NCBI GenBank assembly: GCA_964443055.1
Contig: CAYUBT010000129.1
Coordinates: forward strand, 1 to 7,360
DNA length: 7,360 nucleotides
Reading direction: 5' to 3'
Source of the DNA: JADYZU01 sp964443055
GTDB lineage: Bacteria > Pseudomonadota > Alphaproteobacteria > Rhodobacterales > Rhodobacteraceae
The position numbers and the translations under genes are program-made. This document shows positions 1 through 7,360 of the stretch, piece after piece (the stretch's first letter is position 1; every line of letters starts with the position of its first letter). The notes under the pieces are model-generated. The model had not been told where the DNA came from. It was given only the letters and a program-made list of their open reading frames with translations, and did not search any database.

Positions 1-1
1 C

Positions 2-2560
2 CTTGCCGCCAAGCGCCGCCACCGCCGCGCGGATCAGATCGACCGCCGAAAGCCGCGACGTCAGATCAGCTGTCACCCCGGCCGCCACCGCGGCCTTGCC
101 GTCCGCTTCCGCCACGAGCAGCACCGCGCCCGAGCCGATCTCTCCCTTCATCTGGTCGATGATCGGCGGCAGGTCACGGCCAGAGACGCCATGGAGCACC
201 CGCGCACGGAAAGCGATGCCGCTGATCTGTTCGGCCTCGACCTCAGCAGCAGGGCCACCGGCCAGCGCCAATTCACGGCGCAGCTTTGCGACTTCATCAG
301 CCAACGCCCGACGCTCATCCACCAGCGCATGAACCCGCGAAGCCGCCTCGCCCACGGGGGCCTTGAGCATCTGCGCGATCTCGACCAGCCGGGCCTCCTG
401 CCCGCGCAGATGGTCGAGCGCGGCCTGCCCGGTGAGCGCCTCGATCCGCCGTACCCCGGCGGAGGAGGCCGTGTCACCCAGCAGGACCACCGCGCCGATC
501 TCGCCCGTGCGCCCGACATGGGTGCCGCCGCAGAGTTCAATCGAATAGGTGCGCCCGCGTTCACCCTTGCCCGAGCCATCGAGCACACCCATCGAGACGA
601 CGCGCACCTCGTCGCCGTATTTCTCGCCGAACAGCGCCTGCGCCCCAAGGGCGCGGGCATCGTCCGGCGTCATGATCCGGGTTTCAACCGGGGCGTTCTG
701 GCGCACGAACGCGTTGATCTCGGCCTCGATCCGCGCGGTCTCGTCGGCCGTCAGCGCGGAGGGATGCGAGAAGTCGAACCGCAGCCGGTCGGGTGCGTTC
801 AGCGACCCTTTCTGCGCGACATGATCGCCAAGCGTTCGCCGCAGGGCCTCGTTCAGAAGGTGGGTGGCCGAGTGATTGGCCCGGATTGCAGCCCTGCGCC
901 TGTGGTCGAGTTCAAGCTGGGCGGGCTGGCCGCGCGCCACCTCGCCCTCAGCCACACGGCCGATATGGGCGAAGACCCCGGCGGTCTTGCGCGTGTCGGT
1001 CACCTCGATCAATCCGGTATCGGTGCGGATCCAGCCCGCATCGCCGACCTGCCCGCCCGATTCGGCGTAGAATGGCGTCTGGTTGACGACGACCTGCACC
1101 TCGTCCCCGGTCGAGGCCGTGCCCGACGCCGCCCCGTCCTTCACCAGCGCGAGGATGACGCCCTCGGCGGATTCGGTGTCATAGCCCAGAAATTCGGTCG
1201 TGCCGTGTTCCTCGGCCAGTTCGAACCAGATGCGCGATTGCGCCGCCTCGCCCGATCCGGCCCATGAGGCGCGGGCACGGGCGCGCTGTTCGGTCATCGC
1301 GTCATCGAACCCGGCAACATCCACCGCGCGGCCGCGTTCGCGCAGGGCGTCCTGGGTCAGGTCGAGCGGGAAGCCGTAGGTATCGTAGAGCCGGAAAGCC
1401 GCCTCGCCGGGCAGGTCCGCACCTTCGGGCAGCCTTGCCAGTTCATCATCCAGCAACCGCAGGCCCCGGTCGAGCGTCTGGCGGAAGCGTGTCTCCTCGC
1501 CGCGCAGGGTCTCGGTGATCAGCGCCTCGGCACGCACGAGTTCGGGGTAAGCCGCCCCCATCTGCCGCACCAGCGCGGGCACGAGCCGATACATCAGCGG
1601 CGCATCCACCCCGAGCATATGCGCATGGCGCATCGCCCGGCGCATGATCCGGCGCAGCACATAGCCGCGCCCCTCGTTCGAGGGCATGACGCCATCCGCG
1701 ATCAGGAACGAGGTCGAGCGCAGGTGATCGGCGATGACCCGGTGGTGAATCTTGGTCGGCCCGTCCGGATCGGTGGAGGACGCATTGGCCGAAGCCTCTA
1801 TCAGCGCCCGCATCAGGTCGGTGTCGTAATTGTCGTGCTTGCCCTGCAGGAGCGCGCCGATCCGCTCGAGCCCCATGCCGGTGTCGATGGATTTGGCGGC
1901 CAGATCGCGGCGCGAGCCCTCCTCGAACTGCTCGTATTGCATGAAGACGAGGTTCCAGAGCTCGATGAAACGGTCGCCGTCCTCCTCGGCCGATCCGGGC
2001 GGGCCGCCCCAGATCGAAGGGCCGTGGTCGTAGAAGATTTCGGTGCAGGGGCCGCAGGGGCCGGTCGGGCCCATGGTCCAGAAATTGTCGGAGGTGGCGA
2101 TGCGGATGATGCGCTCGTCCGGCAGGCCCGAGACCGTCTTCCAGATCGCTGCCGCCTCGTCGTCCGTGTGATAGACGGTGACGAGCAGCCGATCCTTGTT
2201 CAGCCCGAAGTCCTTCGTCAACAACTCCCATGCGAAGGGGATCGCCTGGTCCTTGAAATAGTCGCCGAAGGAGAAGGTCCCCAGCATCTCGAAGAACGTG
2301 TGGTGCCGGGCCGTATAGCCCACATTGTCGAGATCATTGTGCTTGCCTCCGGCGCGTACGCATTTCTGCGATGTGGTCGCGCGCGGGAAGGGGCGCGGCT
2401 CGAGCCCGGTGAAGATGTTCTTGAACTGCACCATGCCCGAGTTGGTGAACATGAGCGTCGGGTCATTGCGCGGCACGAGCGGCGAGGAGGGCAGGATCTC
2501 ATGGCCGTTGCGGGCGTAGAAATCGAGAAAGGTCGAGCGGATCTCGGCAAGGCTGGTCAT
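2..2560 (-). CDS. alaS: Alanyl-tRNA synthetase, C-terminus cut by window edge
   Basis: Cytoplasmic class II synthetase that charges tRNA-Ala with alanine and hydrolyses mischarged Ser/Gly-tRNA-Ala. The reading frame is open for 853 codons from ATG 2558-2560 to the left edge. The family is usually about 875-885 residues, so roughly 25-30 C-terminal residues lie outside. The N-terminus reads MTSLAEIRSTFLDF and is followed by the catalytic-core signatures SSPLVPRNDPTLMFTN and KCVRAGGKHNDLDNVG. The editing domain carries its zinc-site residues: H563 and H567 in NHSATHLL, C677 and H681 in CGGTHVG. These sit very close to the E. coli positions. GVRRIEALTG and a charged, coiled-coil-like stretch at about 715-765 lead into the C-Ala domain, which ends in a Gly-rich segment at the edge. 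An in-frame GTG directly precedes the ATG and cannot be excluded as start. The gene is transcribed divergently from radA. No frameshift or missing key residue was seen. Confidence 0.97.
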   Translation of the reverse strand, partial: MTSLAEIRSTFLDFYARNGHEILPSSPLVPRNDPTLMFTNSGMVQFKNIFTGLEPRPFPRATTSQKCVRAGGKHNDLDNVGYTARHHTFFEMLGTFSFGDYFKDQAIPFAWELLTKDFGLNKDRLLVTVYHTDDEAAAIWKTVSGLPDERIIRIATSDNFWTMGPTGPCGPCTEIFYDHGPSIWGGPPGSAEEDGDRFIELWNLVFMQYEQFEEGSRRDLAAKSIDTGMGLERIGALLQGKHDNYDTDLMRALIEASANASSTDPDGPTKIHHRVIADHLRSTSFLIADGVMPSNEGRGYVLRRIMRRAMRHAHMLGVDAPLMYRLVPALVRQMGAAYPELVRAEALITETLRGEETRFRQTLDRGLRLLDDELARLPEGADLPGEAAFRLYDTYGFPLDLTQDALRERGRAVDVAGFDDAMTEQRARARASWAGSGEAAQSRIWFELAEEHGTTEFLGYDTESAEGVILALVKDGAASGTASTGDEVQVVVNQTPFYAESGGQVGDAGWIRTDTGLIEVTDTRKTAGVFAHIGRVAEGEVARGQPAQLELDHRRRAAIRANHSATHLLNEALRRTLGDHVAQKGSLNAPDRLRFDFSHPSALTADETARIEAEINAFVRQNAPVETRIMTPDDARALGAQALFGEKYGDEVRVVSMGVLDGSGKGERGRTYSIELCGGTHVGRTGEIGAVVLLGDTASSAGVRRIEALTGQAALDHLRGQEARLVEIAQMLKAPVGEAASRVHALVDERRALADEVAKLRRELALAGGPAAEVEAEQISGIAFRARVLHGVSGRDLPPIIDQMKGEIGSGAVLLVAEADGKAAVAAGVTADLTSRLSAVDLIRAAVAALGGK

Positions 2561-2564
2561 CACG

Positions 2565-2570
2565 TCCCCC
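2565..2570 (-). promoter_or_regulatory. Likely ribosome binding site of alaS
   Basis: On the minus strand GGGGGA lies four bases before the in-frame GTG-ATG pair, or five to eight bases from the ATG depending on which G is taken as the core. It is a reasonable purine-rich Shine-Dalgarno sequence and supports initiation at or immediately next to ATG 2558-2560. It does not decide between the GTG and the ATG. Confidence 0.5.
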
Positions 2571-2620
2571 AGGGTCTCGGACCCGCCCGCAATAGCCCGC
2601 AGCCCCGGCACGGTAAAGCG

Positions 2621-2639
2621 CCTGCTGCACCGGAGCAGG
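2621..2639. promoter_or_regulatory. Small hairpin upstream of alaS, role unknown
   Basis: CCTGCT at 2621-2626 and AGCAGG at 2634-2639 form a perfect 6-bp stem around a 7-base loop. It lies about 60 bases upstream of the alaS start. E. coli AlaRS is known to repress its own gene by binding a palindrome near its promoter, so a dyad here could be an operator or a leader hairpin. There is no T-rich tract after it and no paired antiterminator that I can see. A stem this short also occurs by chance in GC-rich DNA, so the regulatory reading is only a possibility. Confidence 0.25.
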
Positions 2640-2663
2640 GCTCCGAACCCGCATCGCCCCGTC

Positions 2664-2752
2664 CGTCATTGCGAGCGTAGCGAAACAACCTACTCCTTTC
2701 CACTTGCCCACCGGGTAGATTGCCGCGTCGCCTCCGGCTCCTCGCAATGACG
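2664..2752. repeat. Intergenic palindromic repeat, copy 1
   Basis: The outer arms CGTCATTGCGAG (2664-2675) and CTCGCAATGACG (2741-2752) are a perfect 12-bp inverted repeat. Inner pairings continue the stem with interruptions: GCGA 2680-2683 with TCGC 2728-2731, and CTAC 2690-2693 with GTAG 2715-2718. This leaves a loop of about 21 bases. The right half carries extra bases (GGCTC plus neighbours) that have no partner on the left. A second, diverged copy lies at 6394-6474 in the same orientation. The core GTCATTGCGAG...CTCGCAATGAC resembles a small palindrome I remember as scattered between genes in many bacterial genomes. I cannot attach a formal family name. It has no coding capacity of its own, though its right half provides in-frame start codons for radA. 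Confidence 0.8.
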
Positions 2753-2812
2753 AGGGGAAGAGGAACCGCCGCCCCGTCTTGCGCGCCCGCCCCTTCCGCG
2801 CCACAAGGCCGC

Positions 2813-4206
<1,394 letters not shown>

Positions 4207-4207
<1 letters not shown>

Positions 4208-4803
4208 TGCAGGGTTTCACACTCATCGACGGGGTGGTGGGCGTCATCATCGTGCTGTCGGCGCTTCTCGCTTATTCACGCGGTTTCGTGCGCGAGACGC
4301 TGGCCATCGCCGGCTGGGTCGTGGCGGCCATCGTGGCCTTCCTCTTCGCGGGCCAGTTGCAGCCGCTCGTGCGGCAGGTGCCGCTCGTCGGAGATTTCAT
4401 CGGCGATTCCTGCGAACTGTCGGTCGTCGCGGCCTTCGCTGCGATCTTCGCGGTGGCCCTGGTCCTCGCCTCGATCTTCACGCCGCTCTTTTCCTCGGTC
4501 GTGCAGCGCTCAGCCCTGGGGTCGGTCGATCAGGGGCTCGGCTTCCTCTTCGGCGTACTGCGCGGGGTGATCCTCATCGCCATCGCCTTCTTCATCTACG
4601 AGACCGTCCTTTCCGCCCAGGATATCGCCATGGTCGAGGACAGCCGCGCCGCAGCGGTCTTCTCGCGCCTGACCGAACGGATCGAGGGACAGAATCCCGA
4701 ACGCGCCCTGGGCTGGATAACCGAGCAATACCAGCGCCTGATGTCGAGCTGCGAGGCTCCGGCCGCACCTGTCACGCCTTCGGCACCTGCGGCGGCCGAA
4801 TAA
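4207..4803 (+). CDS. cvpA: CvpA family inner-membrane protein
   Basis: A 198-residue integral membrane protein of the CvpA family, named for its requirement in colicin V production in E. coli. Its molecular role is unsettled, though it is repeatedly found beside purF. Four hydrophobic segments are visible, at about 7-24, 32-49, 71-94 and 113-131. The family motif RSALGSVDQGLGFLFGVLRG spans 101-120, and SRGFVRE follows the first helix. After the fourth helix comes a charged stretch (about 138-180) and a short Ala/Pro-rich tail ending in AAAE. The start ATG shares its A with the radA stop (TGATG), suggesting translational coupling. A TTG immediately before it is in frame. GGAG at 4193-4196 is ten bases from the ATG and seven from the TTG, so the TTG is a real alternative adding one residue. 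purF follows after 83 bp. Confidence 0.93.
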
Positions 4804-4886
4804 CCGGAATTGGCGGGTGACACCGGACGGGTGCGGGTCTAAGAGGGCCGCGCGCGAGTCCCGCCGTCACGGAAAGCCGCCTTCTC
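4804..4886. other. cvpA-purF spacer, no clear element
   Basis: 83 bp between cvpA and purF. I see no convincing promoter, terminator hairpin with a T-run, or riboswitch. GGAAAG at 4871-4876 is a good purine-rich ribosome site, ten bases before the purF ATG at 4887. The absence of a terminator fits read-through transcription from radA-cvpA into purF. Confidence 0.5.
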
Positions 4887-6341
4887 ATGCTCCCCGACCT
4901 GCCCCCGGATGACGACCACCCGCACGAGGAATGCGGCGTGTTCGGCATCATCGGCGTCACCGACGCCGCACAATTCGTGGCTCTCGGCCTCCATGCCCTC
5001 CAGCATCGCGGGCAGGAGGCGGGGGGCATCCTCACACATGATCGCACCGGCTTCCATGTCGCGCGGCGCATGGGCCATGTGCGCGACAATTTCACCTCGC
5101 ATGATGTGATCGACACCCTGCCGGGCGCAATGGGGATCGGTCATGTCCGCTATGCGACCTCGGGTCACAAGGGTCCGGTGGCACTCCGCGACGTGCAGCC
5201 CTTCTTCGGCGAACTGGAACTCGGCGGCGTGGCCGTCGCCCATAACGGCAATCTCACCAACGGGCTCGCGCTGAGGCGCGAGTTGATCGCGCGCGGCTCG
5301 ATCTTCCAGTCGAGTTCCGACACCGAATGCATGATCCATCTCATGGCCCGCTCGATGGGCCGCAATCTCCCCGACCGGATCGAGGACGCCCTGCGCAAAT
5401 GCGAGGGGGCCTTCTCCGTCATCGCCATGACCGGCGAGGAACTCGTCGGCTGCCGCGATCCGCTCGGCGTGCGCCCGCTCGTCCTGGGGCGGCTTGGCGA
5501 AGGCTGGGTGCTGGCGTCCGAGACCTGCGCGCTGGACATCATCGGCGCGACCTTCCTGCGCGATGTGGAGCCCGGCGAAATGGTGGTGATCTCCGATGCG
5601 CACGGGCTGGAGAGCCATTTCCCTTTCCGCAGGCGTCGCCCGCGCTTCTGCATCTTCGAACATGTCTATTTCAGCCGCCCCGATTCGATTATCGGCGGCC
5701 GTTCGGTCTACGAGAACCGCCGCCAGATCGGCGTGGAACTGGCACGCGAGGCCCCGGCCGAGGCCGATCTCGTCTGCGCGGTCCCCGATTCCGGCACGCC
5801 CGCCGCGATCGGCTATGCGCAGGAAACCGGGATTCCCTTCGGCATGGGGATCATCCGCAACCAGTATGTGGGCCGCACCTTCATCGAGCCCACCGACCAG
5901 ATCCGCAACATGGGCGTGCGGCTCAAACTCAACGTGAACCGTGCGCTGATCGCGGGCAAGCGGGTGGTGCTGGTCGATGATTCGGTGGTGCGCGGCACGA
6001 CCAGCCGCAAGATCACGCAGATGGTGCTCGATGCGGGCGCGACCGAGGTGCATTTCCGCATCGCCTCGCCGCCCACCGCCTGGCCCTGCTTCTACGGCGT
6101 CGACACGCCCCGGCGCGAGAAACTGCTGGCTGCGACCATGAGCGAGGACGACATGCGCGAACATCTGCGTGTGGACTCCCTTCGCTTCATCTCGCTCGAC
6201 GGGCTTTACCGCGCCGTGGGCGAACCGGACGGCCGCAACAACGATGCGCCCCAGTATTGCGACGCCTGCTTTTCGGGCGATTATCCCGTCGCGCCATCGG
6301 ACATGATCGACCAGGGTTTCCACATGAAGTGTACAGGCTGA
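4887..6341 (+). CDS. purF: Amidophosphoribosyltransferase (Fe-S type PurF)
   Basis: Cytoplasmic enzyme for the first committed step of purine synthesis: PRPP plus glutamine gives 5-phosphoribosylamine, glutamate and pyrophosphate. The 484 residues fit the family. The N-terminal glutaminase (Ntn-hydrolase) domain has its nucleophile at C16 in EECGVFGI, so a 15-residue propeptide must be removed. LQHRGQEAGG, GHVRYATSG and AHNGNLTN follow. The phosphoribosyltransferase domain carries the PRPP loop VVLVDDSVVRGTT at 360-372, after YFSRPDS and YVGRTFI. Four cysteines line up with the [4Fe-4S] ligands of the Bacillus subtilis enzyme: C255 (RFCIFEH), C401 (WPCFYG), and C458 and C461 (YCDACF). Together with the propeptide, they mark the Bacillus-type, oxygen-sensitive class rather than the cluster-free E. 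coli class. ATG 4887 has GGAAAG ten bases upstream and gives the expected short propeptide. The gene closes the probable radA-cvpA-purF unit. Confidence 0.98.
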   Translation: MLPDLPPDDDHPHEECGVFGIIGVTDAAQFVALGLHALQHRGQEAGGILTHDRTGFHVARRMGHVRDNFTSHDVIDTLPGAMGIGHVRYATSGHKGPVALRDVQPFFGELELGGVAVAHNGNLTNGLALRRELIARGSIFQSSSDTECMIHLMARSMGRNLPDRIEDALRKCEGAFSVIAMTGEELVGCRDPLGVRPLVLGRLGEGWVLASETCALDIIGATFLRDVEPGEMVVISDAHGLESHFPFRRRRPRFCIFEHVYFSRPDSIIGGRSVYENRRQIGVELAREAPAEADLVCAVPDSGTPAAIGYAQETGIPFGMGIIRNQYVGRTFIEPTDQIRNMGVRLKLNVNRALIAGKRVVLVDDSVVRGTTSRKITQMVLDAGATEVHFRIASPPTAWPCFYGVDTPRREKLLAATMSEDDMREHLRVDSLRFISLDGLYRAVGEPDGRNNDAPQYCDACFSGDYPVAPSDMIDQGFHMKCTG

Positions 6342-6393
6342 GGGGCCCGCAAGATCACGGCCCGACCGGGCCGACAGCATCCGCCGCACCTTT

Positions 6394-6474
6394 CGTCATC
6401 GCGAGTGCCAGCGAAGCATGCCAGCGTCCCCCGTCTCTGGCTTGCCGCACTGGCTTCGCCTCCTCGCGATGCCG
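6394..6474. repeat. Intergenic palindromic repeat, copy 2 (diverged)
   Basis: The outer arms CGTCATCGCGAG (6394-6405) and CTCGCGATGCCG (6463-6474) pair at 11 of 12 positions. Inside, GCGAAGC 6411-6417 pairs with GCTTCGC 6453-6459, and GCCAG 6420-6424 pairs with CTGGC 6437-6441, around a C-rich loop. Layout and orientation match copy 1 at 2664-2752, including the unmatched bases in the right half. The inner sequence has diverged a lot and the element is 8 bp shorter. It begins about 50 bp after the purF stop and could act as a transcript-end hairpin protecting the purF mRNA. There is no T-run directly after it, so it is not a standard intrinsic terminator. Confidence 0.75.
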
Positions 6475-6500
6475 GGATTCGAGGCCGCGGCGCAGCTCCG

Positions 6501-6539
6501 GGGCTGTTGCAAATGCACATTTTTTGCTAGTCAGGCACC
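6501..6539 (+). promoter_or_regulatory. AT-rich segment before rluE, possible promoter
   Basis: The 39 bases before rluE include TTGCAA (6507-6512), a run of six T (6520-6525) and GCTAG, a marked AT-rich break in GC-rich sequence. It is a plausible promoter location for rluE, because the palindrome upstream separates it from purF. No -35/-10 pair with standard spacing can be drawn. AGG at 6533-6535, four bases before the ATG, is the only and weak ribosome site. Confidence 0.3.
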
Positions 6540-7127
6540 ATGGCGCGGCTGATCCTGTTCAACAAGCCTTATGGCGTCCTCTCGCAGTTCACCGGCGGCG
6601 GGGAACGCGCCGCGACGCTCGCGCGGTTCGGCCTGCCTCCGCGGGTCTATCCGGCAGGCCGCCTCGACCGCGACTCCGAGGGCCTGCTGATCCTCACCGA
6701 TGACGGCCGCCTGCAGGCGCGGATCGCCGAGCCGCGTCACGGGATGGAGAAGACCTATCTCGCCCAGGTCGAGGGCGCGCCCACGGAAGACGACCTCACG
6801 CCTCTGCGCAAGGGAATCATCCTGCGCGACGGCCCGACCCTTCCCGCGATCGTGCGGCGGATCGAGCCGCCCGCGCTCTGGCCGCGCCATCCGCCTGTGC
6901 GCGAACGGCTGACCGTGCCGGATACATGGCTCGAAATAACGATCACCGAAGGCCGCAACCGTCAGGTGCGTCGCATGACCGCCGCCGCCGGTTTTCCGAC
7001 GCTGCGCCTCCTGCGCTGGCGGATCGGGGACTGGACGCTCGACGGCCTGCCGCCCGGGGGCTGGAGCGAGGCCGCGCCTCCGCGCCGCGCGGCCCCGTCG
7101 AGGGAGAGTGTCGGGCAGGCGCGCTGA
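6540..7127 (+). CDS. rluE: 23S rRNA pseudouridine synthase, RluE type
   Basis: Converts a uridine of 23S rRNA to pseudouridine; the E. coli RluE target is U2457 in the peptidyl-transferase region. The 195-residue protein belongs to the RsuA/RluB/E/F family and, like RluE, has no N-terminal S4 domain, starting directly with LILFNKPYGVLSQFT. The catalytic aspartate is D43 in GRLDRDSEGLL. Later family segments include KTYLAQVEG, GPTLPA, the RluE-like WPRHPPVRER, and EGRNRQVRRMTAAAGFPTLR beginning at residue 137. Similarity to the E. coli RluE sequence as I remember it runs along nearly the whole protein, which is why RluE is preferred over RluB, RluF or RsuA. The last 20 or so residues are a Pro/Ala/Arg-rich tail. 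ATG 6540 places the conserved FNKP motif at residues 7-10, as usual. The gene is convergent with pntB, 28 bp away. Confidence 0.92.
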   Translation: MARLILFNKPYGVLSQFTGGGERAATLARFGLPPRVYPAGRLDRDSEGLLILTDDGRLQARIAEPRHGMEKTYLAQVEGAPTEDDLTPLRKGIILRDGPTLPAIVRRIEPPALWPRHPPVRERLTVPDTWLEITITEGRNRQVRRMTAAAGFPTLRLLRWRIGDWTLDGLPPGGWSEAAPPRRAAPSRESVGQAR

Positions 7128-7155
7128 CCCGCCCGGTTGCCTGTTGTCGCCGCCC

Positions 7156-7360
7156 CTACGGAATCCGCGTCAACAGATCATCGAGCGACTTCTTCGCGTC
7201 GCCATAGAACATCCGCGTGTTCTCCTTGAAGAACAGCGGATTCTCGATCCCCGAATAGCCGGTGCCCTGCCCTCGCTTGAGCACGATCACATGCGCCGCC
7301 TTCCAGCATTCGAGGACCGGCATCCCGGCAATCGGGCTGTTGGGATCGTCCTGCGCCGCC
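7156..7360 (-). CDS. pntB: NAD(P) transhydrogenase beta subunit, C-terminal end only
   Basis: Proton-translocating transhydrogenase moves hydride between NADH and NADP+ using the proton gradient. The beta subunit contains membrane helices and the NADP(H)-binding domain III. Only the last 67 codons are inside the window, read on the minus strand from the right edge to TAG at 7156-7158. They contain the highly conserved end of domain III: AAQDDPNSPIAGMPVLECW, then KRGQGTGYSG, NPLFFKENT and GDAKKSLDDLL. This corresponds closely to the end of E. coli PntB (about 460 residues). The residue after VLE is Cys where I remember Val in E. coli, a minor change. The short length is due to the window edge and not to gene damage. 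Confidence 0.95.
   Translation of the reverse strand, partial: AAQDDPNSPIAGMPVLECWKAAHVIVLKRGQGTGYSGIENPLFFKENTRMFYGDAKKSLDDLLTRIP

Larger units (their letters stand above)
2561..2812. other. Divergent alaS/radA intergenic region
   Basis: This 252-bp stretch separates the two divergent genes and must hold, or closely adjoin, the promoters for both. It contains a small perfect-stem hairpin (2621-2639) and an 89-bp imperfect palindrome (2664-2752), each listed separately. I could not pick out convincing -35/-10 pairs on either strand. The most AT-rich part is the palindrome's central segment, about 2682-2703. The reading frames crossing this region on the minus strand look like GC-rich shadows, and they share no recognisable family motif. 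Confidence 0.6.

Noticed and set aside
191..1267. 358-residue plus-strand open frame, and another at 1619-2680, opposite alaS
   Set aside because: Both are antisense shadows of alaS, whose conserved motifs run continuously through these coordinates. Their translations show no family features.
2499..2654. Ala-containing short reading frame from ATG 2652-2654 (minus) as an alaS attenuator leader peptide
   Set aside because: Its alanine content is no higher than expected for GC-rich DNA. It runs past the alaS start in another frame, and no terminator/antiterminator pair is present.
4839..6389. 516-residue open frame on the minus strand opposite purF
   Set aside because: It lies almost exactly opposite purF, which is unambiguous. 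It has no recognisable motif and is rich in His/Ala/Arg/Gly, as expected of an antisense frame in DNA with GC-rich third positions.
6394..6474. Palindrome copy 2 as an intrinsic terminator of purF
   Set aside because: The stem is long and interrupted and no T-run follows its right arm. The nearest T-run is about 45 bases further on. The match to copy 1, which lies in a divergent promoter region, also argues for a dispersed repeat.
6257..6703. 148-residue plus-strand frame spanning the purF end, repeat and rluE start
   Set aside because: It overlaps two well-supported genes in a different frame and reads through the palindrome. No recognisable domain.
7112..7143. Possible bidirectional terminator at the rluE/pntB junction
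   Set aside because: Only 4-5 bp complementary segments can be paired, and there is no T-run on either strand. This is not above chance in GC-rich sequence.

Overview
This is a GC-rich, gene-dense chromosomal window that looks like core housekeeping sequence from an alphaproteobacterium, most likely of Rhodobacterales type. That placement is an inference from three things: the strong GC bias at third codon positions, the gene order radA-cvpA-purF, and the style of the CvpA and PurF proteins. No search was run.

Layout, left to right. (1) Positions 2-2560, minus strand: alaS (alanyl-tRNA synthetase), cut off by the left window edge near its C-terminus. (2) Positions 2561-2812: the divergent alaS/radA intergenic region, with a short hairpin and an 89-bp imperfect palindrome. 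(3) Positions 2813-6341, plus strand: radA (recombination branch-migration ATPase), cvpA (four-helix membrane protein) and purF (first committed step of purine synthesis). radA and cvpA overlap by one base. cvpA and purF are 83 bp apart, so the three are probably one transcription unit. (4) Positions 6342-6539: an intergenic region holding a second, diverged copy of the same palindrome. (5) Positions 6540-7127, plus strand: rluE, a 23S rRNA pseudouridine synthase. (6) Positions 7156-7360, minus strand: the last 67 codons of pntB (NAD(P) transhydrogenase beta subunit), convergent with rluE and cut by the right window edge.

The genes serve translation (AlaRS, RluE), DNA repair (RadA), purine supply (PurF, with CvpA as its usual neighbour) and NADPH balance (PntB). 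All appear intact apart from the two cut by the window edges, and the key motifs checked are present. I saw no mobile element genes, CRISPR array, tRNA or rRNA, and no defence or biosynthetic cluster. The window does not appear to contain an undescribed multi-gene system. The most interesting non-coding signal is the pair of related intergenic palindromes. A base pair in their outer stems differs between the copies in a compensatory way, and one copy supplies alternative in-frame start codons for radA.
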